DNA of 15,911 nucleotides, taken from NCBI GenBank assembly GCA_030681635.1, contig JAUXRT010000664.1, positions 1 through 15,911 on the forward strand. Direction: 5' to 3'. The position numbers were made by a program, and so were the translations under genes. The DNA is from Reyranella sp. Lineage in GTDB: Bacteria > Pseudomonadota > Alphaproteobacteria > Reyranellales > Reyranellaceae. The notes beneath the pieces were generated by a model. That model saw nothing but the letters and a program-made list of their open reading frames with translations, was not told the origin of the DNA and ran no database searches. Positions 1 to 5,620 of this stretch are shown here, one piece after another; the first letter of the stretch is position 1, and the number at the start of each line of letters is the position of its first letter.

Positions 1-7
1 CACAGGA

Positions 8-1147
8 TCACCAGCCGTTGATGCGGTCGTAGACGTCGACCACCGACTTGCCGCCGTCGAGGTCGCTGTCGACGACGTAGTAGCGATCGTAGGCCGCGGC
101 GGTGATGCAGGCGTGATTGGGCAGGATGCGGACCCGCGAACCGACCGGCAGGTCGGCATAGGGCAGGGGGCCGTCCGAACCGACAAAGCCGTGCTCCTGC
201 GAGCAATCCACCACCGCCAGGCCGGTTGTCGAGGTGCCGGCGATCGTGCCGAAGCCGACTTTGGGCTGGAATTCCTGGGCGCTGATGTCCTTGGACAGCG
301 CCAGCGCGCCGGCATCGACCAGGAGCTGGTTGCGGTGCGGATAGTGGCCGATCACCGAGGCCAGCACCGAGAGCGCGAGGTCGCCGGCGCCGCAGGAGCC
401 GATGAATTCCTGGTCGAGATCATTGAAGACATAGACGCCCGGCCGCATCTCGGTGATGCCGGTGAAATCCCTCGAGTGCATGGCGGTCGGCGTCGAGCCG
501 CCGGACACGATCGGGCAGGGGATGCCGGCGGCACGCAGCGCCTCGGCCGCGCCCACGATCGCGCGGCGCTCCTGCTCGGCCACGGCGGCAAGGCCGTCGG
601 CCGTGCTCTGGTGATACGAGTGGCCGGCATGGGTCATGACGCCGGCCAGGTCGACGCCGGGTGCTGCGTGCAGGACCTTGGCGATGTCGAGCAGTCCCGG
701 CAATTCGGGGAACGGCAGGCCGGCGCGGCCGGCGCCGCTGTCGATCTCGATGAAGACGGAGAAGGTGTCGCCGCCCTTGGCGGCCGCGGCGATGGCTTCG
801 GCAACGGCCAGATTGTCCGTCACCACCCGCAGATTGACGCCCCGGCGGCGCAGTTCGGTGATGGCCGGCAGCTTGGCCGGCACGATGCCGACGCCGTAGA
901 GAATGTCCTTGAAGCCGCCATCGGCGAAGTAACGCGCTTCCGCCAGAGTGGAGACCGTGATTCGACCATCGTGGCCCTCGACAGCCATGCGGCCGACCTG
1001 GACCGATTTCGCGGTCTTCAGGTGGGGACGCAGCATCACGCCGGCGTCGCGGAGCCGATCGCTCATGCGCTTGAGGTTGCGCCGCAGGATCGCCCGGTCG
1101 AGAATGAGGGAGGGCGTCGGAAGTTGGTCGATCGTCTGTGTGGCCAT
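8..1147 (-). CDS. DSD1-family PLP-dependent enzyme (D-serine dehydratase / D-threonine aldolase-like)
   Basis: 379-residue fold-type III PLP enzyme with an alanine-racemase-like N-terminal barrel and a C-terminal D-serine-dehydratase-like domain. The RPHLKT motif supplies the expected PLP Schiff-base lysine (Lys44). Residues 174-178 (HAGHS) and the SGGSTPT loop (215-221) fit the barrel active site, where the SGG loop normally holds the PLP phosphate. PNHAC near the C terminus gives His345 and Cys347, the zinc pair of eukaryotic D-serine dehydratase; together Lys, His and Cys make the family assignment strong. Known members dehydrate D-serine or D-threo-3-hydroxyaspartate, or cleave D-threonine; which reaction applies here is not decidable. 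The ATG at 1147 is chosen because homology begins just after it, although the frame stays open to 1609 across the divergent gene. No signal peptide, so probably cytoplasmic. I see no Shine-Dalgarno; a possible -10 ends 7 nt before the start. Confidence 0.9.
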   Translation of the reverse strand: MATQTIDQLPTPSLILDRAILRRNLKRMSDRLRDAGVMLRPHLKTAKSVQVGRMAVEGHDGRITVSTLAEARYFADGGFKDILYGVGIVPAKLPAITELRRRGVNLRVVTDNLAVAEAIAAAAKGGDTFSVFIEIDSGAGRAGLPFPELPGLLDIAKVLHAAPGVDLAGVMTHAGHSYHQSTADGLAAVAEQERRAIVGAAEALRAAGIPCPIVSGGSTPTAMHSRDFTGITEMRPGVYVFNDLDQEFIGSCGAGDLALSVLASVIGHYPHRNQLLVDAGALALSKDISAQEFQPKVGFGTIAGTSTTGLAVVDCSQEHGFVGSDGPLPYADLPVGSRVRILPNHACITAAAYDRYYVVDSDLDGGKSVVDVYDRINGW

Positions 1148-1154
1148 GGTGTCA

Positions 1155-1160
1155 ATTCTA
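1155..1160 (-). promoter_or_regulatory. Candidate extended -10 element for the DSD1-family gene
   Basis: On the minus strand the sequence reads TGCTAGAAT, an extended -10 (TGn plus a TATAAT-like hexamer). Transcription starting about 7 nt downstream would begin at or next to the ATG at 1147, giving a leaderless message, which fits the absence of a Shine-Dalgarno. The same 11-mer, TGCTAGAATTG, occurs upstream of the lytic transglycosylase near 8800. No good -35 is visible. This is inference from pattern only. Confidence 0.3.
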
Positions 1161-1162
1161 GC

Positions 1163-1702
1163 ATGCCGATCGAAAACGAACGCAAATTTGTCCTCGACGA
1201 CGACGGCAAGCTCGAGCCGCGGCTGGCGCAGGTGCCCGGCGTCACGCGCTCCCTGCTGAGGCAGGCCTATCTCGATGCACCCGGGCTGCGCATCCGGTCG
1301 GTGGAAGCCGACGGCAAGCGTGCGCATGTCTTCACCTACAAGCGGGAGATCGAGGGACAGGTGGTGGAGATCGAGACCGACATCATCGCCTCGGATTTCG
1401 ACCGCCTGTGGACCCAGCGCCGCGAATCGCTCCGCAAGACGCGCTATTCGTGGCCGGACGGGCGCTTCCACTGGGACGTCGATTTCTTCAAGACCGAGGA
1501 CGGCCGGACCTACTTCGCCATGGCCGAGGTCGAGATGCCGGAGAACGACACGGTGCCGCCACCGCTCTCGGCCCGGCTGGCGAGCCACTTCCTGGCCGAC
1601 GCGCCCCATCGCGATCCGCGCTTCACATCCAAGAGACTGTCAGACCCCGCTTTTGCCGAGAAACTGCTGGCCGACATCCGCCTAAAAGGGAAAGTCGAAT
1701 GA
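1163..1702 (+). CDS. CYTH domain protein (triphosphate tunnel metalloenzyme-like)
   Basis: 179-residue protein with the CYTH signature ExExK at its very N terminus (Glu4, Glu6, Lys8 in ENERK). It also has the alternating charged residues expected to line the tunnel: Arg43 and Arg45 in LRIR, Lys60 in TYK, Glu69/Glu71 in EIE, Arg94, Asp105/Asp107 in DVD, and Glu122/Glu124 in EVE. Bacterial relatives hydrolyse inorganic triphosphate or other organic triphosphates with a divalent metal; the substrate here is unknown. The start is fixed by the ExExK motif, since no upstream start would keep the signature N-terminal. It begins 15 nt from the oppositely oriented DSD1-family gene and overlaps the enolase-superfamily gene by 4 nt (ATGA), implying translational coupling. 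No signal peptide, so cytoplasmic. The functional link to its neighbours is unclear. Confidence 0.88.
   Translation: MPIENERKFVLDDDGKLEPRLAQVPGVTRSLLRQAYLDAPGLRIRSVEADGKRAHVFTYKREIEGQVVEIETDIIASDFDRLWTQRRESLRKTRYSWPDGRFHWDVDFFKTEDGRTYFAMAEVEMPENDTVPPPLSARLASHFLADAPHRDPRFTSKRLSDPAFAEKLLADIRLKGKVE
1687..1691 (+). promoter_or_regulatory. Ribosome binding site of the enolase-superfamily gene
   Basis: AGGGA within the last codons of the CYTH gene, 7 nt before the ATG at 1699. It supports this start over any upstream extension of the same frame. Confidence 0.6.
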
Positions 1703-2793
1703 AGATCGCGCATATCGACAGCCACTCGGTCAAGGTGCCCTACACTTTCGGCGGCAGCCATAAGGGTGACGGCCTGCGGACCTGGACGACCAACAACATC
1801 CTGCTGGTGCGGGTCGAGACCGACACCGGCCTGGTCGGCTGGGGCGAGGCCTTCTGCTACGGCTGTACGGATGCGGTGAAGGTAGCACTCCACAGCATGG
1901 TGGCGCCGCTGGCGATCGGCCAGGACGCACGCAACATCGCGGGCCTCTCCTACGACCTGCAGCAGAAGATGCACCTGTTCGGCCGCTACGGCGCCACCAT
2001 CTTCGCCCTGTCCGGCCTCGACATCGCGCTGTGGGATATCGCCGGCAAGGCGGCCAACATGCCGCTGCACCAGTTGCTGGGCGGCGCGTGGCGCGACGGG
2101 CTGCCGGCCTATGCCAGCCTGCTGAAGTATCGTGATCCCGAGAAGGTCGCGGCGCGGACCGCGCAAGCCGTCGCCGAAGGCTATCGCCACATCAAGCTGC
2201 ACGAGACTGAAGAGGCCGAGGTGAAGGCGGCGCGCGAGGCGGCAGGCGAGAGCGTCGAGATCATGGTCGACACCAACTGCCCATGGACGCCCGAGCAGGC
2301 GCGCCTCATGACCCTGAAGCTGCGGCCGTACAATCTCTTCTGGCTGGAGGAGCCGATCTTCCCGCCGGAGGACTTCACCGCCATCGCCAAGCTGCGCGCC
2401 GGGACCGGCGTCGCCATGGCCGCCGGCGAGAATCTCTGCACGTCCTTCCAGTTCCGCGAAATGCTCTCCGCCGGCGCCGTCGACTACGCCCAGCCCAGCG
2501 TCACCAAGGTGGGCGGCATCACGGAGTTTCTGAAAGTGGCGGTACTGTGCGACGCCGCGGGTGTCACCCTGATGCCGCACTCGCCCTATTTCGGGCCGGG
2601 CTTCCTCGCGACGCTACATCTTCTGGCAGCACGCGGGACGCCGGGCGGCATGATCGAGCGCTATCACATGGACCTGGAGGCAAGCCTCTACGGCGACCTC
2701 ATCCTGCCGAGGAACGGCAGCTTCGCCGTGCCGACGGGTCCGGGGCTGGGATGCGATCCCGACCCCGGCGTGCTCAAGACTTACGGGGCCTGA
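1699..2793 (+). CDS. Enolase-superfamily enzyme, mandelate racemase/muconate lactonizing type
   Basis: 364 residues, the usual length, with an N-terminal capping domain (about 1-125) and a TIM barrel. Expected metal ligands are present: Asp191 in VDTN, Glu217 in WLEEP, and Glu244 in GEN. On the second barrel strand the KxK pair appears as Lys166-Leu-His168. Near the C terminus His294 (MPHSP) is the expected general base, but the residue that is normally Asp in the His-Asp dyad motif QPDVxxxGG is Ser267 (QPSVTKVGG). The enzyme should abstract the proton next to a carboxylate, as in sugar-acid dehydratases, racemases or cycloisomerases; the specific reaction is unknown. Start chosen from the ATGA overlap, the good RBS and homology beginning at residue 1. 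The 3' end overlaps the convergent TPP-enzyme gene by 20 bp. Confidence 0.92.
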   Translation: MKIAHIDSHSVKVPYTFGGSHKGDGLRTWTTNNILLVRVETDTGLVGWGEAFCYGCTDAVKVALHSMVAPLAIGQDARNIAGLSYDLQQKMHLFGRYGATIFALSGLDIALWDIAGKAANMPLHQLLGGAWRDGLPAYASLLKYRDPEKVAARTAQAVAEGYRHIKLHETEEAEVKAAREAAGESVEIMVDTNCPWTPEQARLMTLKLRPYNLFWLEEPIFPPEDFTAIAKLRAGTGVAMAAGENLCTSFQFREMLSAGAVDYAQPSVTKVGGITEFLKVAVLCDAAGVTLMPHSPYFGPGFLATLHLLAARGTPGGMIERYHMDLEASLYGDLILPRNGSFAVPTGPGLGCDPDPGVLKTYGA

Positions 2794-4411
2794 TCCGCGG
2801 CACCTGGACCAGCGGCCAGGGGTCGGGAAGCTGGCCGACCGGGCAGTCGATCAGCATCGGACCGCCCCTGGCGATGCCGCGCGAGATCGCGGCGCCCAGT
2901 TCCTCCGGTGATTTTACCCGCACGGCATCGAGGCCGAAGCTTTCCGCCAGCTTCACGAAGTCGGGGTTGCGCAGATCGCTGGCGATGGTCCGGTTGTTGA
3001 ACGACTGCTGCTGGATGCGCCGCACGTTGCCGTAGGCACCGTCGCTGAACACGACAGCCACGACGCCGATACCGTGCTGCGCGGCCGTCGCCATTTCCAT
3101 CGCCGTGAACAGGAACCCGCCGTCGCCGCTGATCGACACGACCGGCGTGTCGGGCCTGGCGCTCTTGGCGCCGAGCGACGTGGCATAGCCCCAGCCCAAG
3201 GTGCCCTGATAGCCCGTCGAAAGGAAAGTGCGCGGCCTGTAGGTCGGGTAGGCGAGGCGGGCGGCGTAGCCCATCTGGGTCAGCTCATCGACCAGGATAC
3301 CGTCTTCCGGCAGCGCCTTGCGGATCGCCTCGAGGTAGGCGATCTGCGGGGCAATCGTCTCGTGGATCCTCTTCGAGGCCGCCGCCTTCATCTCGGCAAC
3401 CGACTCGGCGCGACCGTTGCGCCTGGTGTTGTGCTTGGCCAGCCGGTCGGCCAGCGCCTTCAGCGTCGCGGCCGCGTCGCCAACGATGCCGATCTCGGGT
3501 TTGCGTTGGCGGTCGAGTTCCTCGCTGTCGACATCGATGCGGATGATCTTCAGTGAATCGTCGAGGCCCCAGTTCTGTTGCTGCGGCTGCAGGCGTGTTC
3601 CCACGGCCAGCACGACATCGGCTTCGCCCCAGAAGCGGTAACCGGCCGGCATGGTGACGGAAAGCCTGTGCCGCCCGTCGATCACGCCCTGGCCCATGCG
3701 GCCGGTCATGACCGGCGCGTCGAGCATCTCGGCGATCAGCCGGACAGAGTCGCCGGCGGCCTGCGCGCCACCGCCGACCACGATCATCGGACGCTCGGCG
3801 GCGCCCAGCAGCTTGGCCGCGCGCTCCACCGCCTCCTCGTCGACAGGGCAGGGATCGGCCTGGGCCGGGGTGGCGATCAGTTCGACCGGCGCCCGCCGTG
3901 CCCAGGTATCCAGGGCGCATTCCAGGCCAACCGGACGCGGCCGGCCGGAAAGCAGGCGCCGGAACGCCTCGTTGATCATGCCCGGCGCTTCCGCCGGCGA
4001 CCGCAGACGATCGGCCCATTTGGTGAGACCGCGCATGATGGAGAGTTGATCGGGCAATTCGTGCAACTGACCGAGGTTGCGGCCGATCATGGCTTGCTGG
4101 ATCTGTCCCGTAAGGGCGAACACCGGCGCATTGGCGGCATAGGCCGTCGACAGCGCCGCCGTGGTGTTCAGGAAGCCCGGCCCGGGCACGACGACATAGG
4201 CCGAAGGCTTGCCCGTCGCCATGGCGTGGCCGAGGGCCATGTAGGCGCAGGCCTGTTCATGCCGCGCATGGATGGGCCGGATGGCATTGGTGCGGTCGTA
4301 CAAGGCGTCGAAAAACGGATCGTTCTGGACGCCGGGCAGGCAGTAGAGCGTGTCGATGCCGTTCACTTCCAGCATCGACACGACGGCTTGGGCTGTGGAC
4401 AGGGTTTGCAT
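2774..4411 (-). CDS. Thiamine diphosphate-dependent enzyme, acetolactate synthase-like
   Basis: 545-residue ThDP enzyme with the classical three domains: pyrimidine-binding (about 1-170), central Rossmann-like (about 190-325) and pyrophosphate-binding (about 355-530). Glu52 in RHEQ is the cofactor-activating glutamate. GDG at 429-431 starts the ThDP motif, which ends in SDGAYG (456-461), where Asp457 takes the place of the usual metal-binding Asn. The family includes acetolactate synthase, benzoylformate decarboxylase and oxalyl-CoA decarboxylase; no ilvN-type regulatory subunit lies nearby, so a catabolic lyase or decarboxylase is more likely than branched-chain biosynthesis. The start at 4411 lies 4 nt after the tctC stop, with AGGA just upstream; a longer frame to 4474 would run into tctC. 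No signal peptide. Probably co-transcribed with tctC. Confidence 0.9.
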   Translation of the reverse strand: MQTLSTAQAVVSMLEVNGIDTLYCLPGVQNDPFFDALYDRTNAIRPIHARHEQACAYMALGHAMATGKPSAYVVVPGPGFLNTTAALSTAYAANAPVFALTGQIQQAMIGRNLGQLHELPDQLSIMRGLTKWADRLRSPAEAPGMINEAFRRLLSGRPRPVGLECALDTWARRAPVELIATPAQADPCPVDEEAVERAAKLLGAAERPMIVVGGGAQAAGDSVRLIAEMLDAPVMTGRMGQGVIDGRHRLSVTMPAGYRFWGEADVVLAVGTRLQPQQQNWGLDDSLKIIRIDVDSEELDRQRKPEIGIVGDAAATLKALADRLAKHNTRRNGRAESVAEMKAAASKRIHETIAPQIAYLEAIRKALPEDGILVDELTQMGYAARLAYPTYRPRTFLSTGYQGTLGWGYATSLGAKSARPDTPVVSISGDGGFLFTAMEMATAAQHGIGVVAVVFSDGAYGNVRRIQQQSFNNRTIASDLRNPDFVKLAESFGLDAVRVKSPEELGAAISRGIARGGPMLIDCPVGQLPDPWPLVQVPRIRPRKS

Positions 4412-4415
4412 TGTC

Positions 4416-5405
4416 CTAATCCACCCGAGCCCCGGACTTGCGAATGACCGGCGCCAAGCGCGCCTCTTCAGCATCGCGGAAGGCCAAAGTGTCGGCCGGC
4501 GACTGCCACCAGGCGGTGGCGCCGAGGTCCTGGAACTTGGCTTTCAAGTCATCGCTCTCGAGCGCCTTCCTGGCGAGTTCGGAGAGACGAGAGACGACAT
4601 TGGGCGGCAACTTCGCCGGGCCGGTAAGGGTGGTCCACGATACGATGTCGAAGCCGGCCAACGTTTCAGAGACGGCCGGCACATCCGGCGCGACCGGCGT
4701 GCGCTTGGCCGAGGTGACGGCGATCGGCCGAACCTTGCCGGCACGAGACTGCGCCAGGGAGCCGGGAATATTATCGAAGATCATGTGAACCTGCCCGGCG
4801 AGCAGATCCTGCATGCCGGGCGCGGCACCGCGATAGGGCACGTGGACCATGTCGACATCGGCCAGAATCTTGAAGAGTTCCCCGGACAGATGCAGCGTCG
4901 TGCCTGAACCGGCCGACGCATAGGAATACTTGCCTGGGTTTTTCTTCAGCAGCGCGATCAACTCGGGCACATCTTTCACCGGCACCTCGAGATTGACCAC
5001 CAGCATGTTGGGCAGCCACCACATGGTGGAGACAAAGGTGAAATCCGCGCGGGCGTTGAACGGCATCTTGGCATAGAGCGTCGGTGCGATGGCGTGGCTG
5101 GCGACGCCGCCCAGGCCGAGCGTGTAGCCGTCCGGCTCCGACTTCGCGAGAACATCCATACCGACATTGCCGCCGGAGCCGCCCTTGTTCTCGACGATCC
5201 ACTGCTGCCCGGAGAGTTCCGACATCTTGGCGCAGAAGATTCGCGAGAGCGTGTCGGTGGCGCCGCCCGCCGGAAAGGGATTGATGTAGCGCACAGGTTT
5301 GCTGGGGTAGGTCCCCTGGGCTCGAACAACAGTGGGGGCGGCAAGGGCACTGGCCAAGCCAGCCACGATCGTCCGGCGCCCGATGGCGCTCCTGAATTCG
5401 TTCAT
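4416..5405 (-). CDS. Tripartite tricarboxylate transporter substrate-binding protein (TctC/Bug family)
   Basis: 329-residue secreted binding protein. The N terminus has a twin arginine (Arg10-Arg11) before a hydrophobic stretch and a likely cleavage after VRA at residue 29, so export may be by Tat or Sec. The mature start (YPSKPVRYINPFPAGGATD, residues 33-51) is the family hallmark, with the ligand-contacting Gly-Gly-Ala-Thr-Asp loop. YASAGSGTTLHL (162-173), PYRGAAP (190-196) and MIFDN (208-212) match conserved Bug segments. Family members bind carboxylates in the periplasm, usually for a TctA/TctB membrane pair; no such genes lie in this window, so it is an orphan here. The ATG at 5405 is preferred over 5444 because a strong GGAGG lies 7 nt upstream. 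The gene leads a pair with the ThDP enzyme, hinting that the latter acts on the imported compound or its product. Confidence 0.93.
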   Translation of the reverse strand: MNEFRSAIGRRTIVAGLASALAAPTVVRAQGTYPSKPVRYINPFPAGGATDTLSRIFCAKMSELSGQQWIVENKGGSGGNVGMDVLAKSEPDGYTLGLGGVASHAIAPTLYAKMPFNARADFTFVSTMWWLPNMLVVNLEVPVKDVPELIALLKKNPGKYSYASAGSGTTLHLSGELFKILADVDMVHVPYRGAAPGMQDLLAGQVHMIFDNIPGSLAQSRAGKVRPIAVTSAKRTPVAPDVPAVSETLAGFDIVSWTTLTGPAKLPPNVVSRLSELARKALESDDLKAKFQDLGATAWWQSPADTLAFRDAEEARLAPVIRKSGARVD

Positions 5406-5620
5406 TTCATTTCCTCCATTTTTTTTGCGTGGTGAGCTTGCCAAAGACGGAGCTTCCCGTCGATTGCTCTCACCGGCCGTCCGCCGGATGTGGCGTGATT
5501 GTGTCCGACGCCACCATCATGAGCCTTCCTGGCGCTTGAAAAGTCGGAAAATGCTGTCACTTATGAGGCCGAACCGCAGGTCGGCATTGGGGTCCGTCCG
5601 CGGCGCCATGGGGTACGATT
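5406..5620. other. Divergent intergenic region between tctC-like and TPR genes
   Basis: 215 nt with no credible gene; it must carry promoters for both flanking genes. The best plus-strand candidate is TTGAAA at 5536-5541, followed 17 nt later by ACTTAT at 5559-5564, only a moderate match to a sigma-70-type promoter. A TACGAT hexamer at 5614-5619 touches the TPR start codon. I could not pick out a convincing minus-strand promoter, operator palindrome or riboswitch. Confidence 0.45.
5413..5417 (-). promoter_or_regulatory. Strong Shine-Dalgarno of tctC-like gene
   Basis: GGAGG on the minus strand, 7 nt before the ATG at 5405. It is the clearest ribosome binding site in the window and rules against the longer start at 5444. 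A run of eight A residues lies just upstream of it on the same strand. Confidence 0.75.

Noticed and set aside
113..1162. Upstream extension of the CYTH gene frame (529 codons in total)
   Set aside because: The extra part is antisense to the well-supported DSD1-family gene, and the CYTH ExExK motif must be near the N terminus.
1148..1609. Upstream extension of the DSD1-family frame across the CYTH gene
   Set aside because: It is antisense to the CYTH gene, and homology to the PLP-enzyme family begins only after the ATG at 1147.
1510..2580. 356-codon minus-strand frame opposite the enolase-superfamily gene
   Set aside because: A shadow of a gene with clear catalytic motifs; its own translation is low-complexity and resembles nothing.
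3578..4447. 289-codon plus-strand frame opposite the ThDP-enzyme gene
   Set aside because: Antisense to a gene with intact ThDP motifs; the composition is that of a GC-rich shadow.
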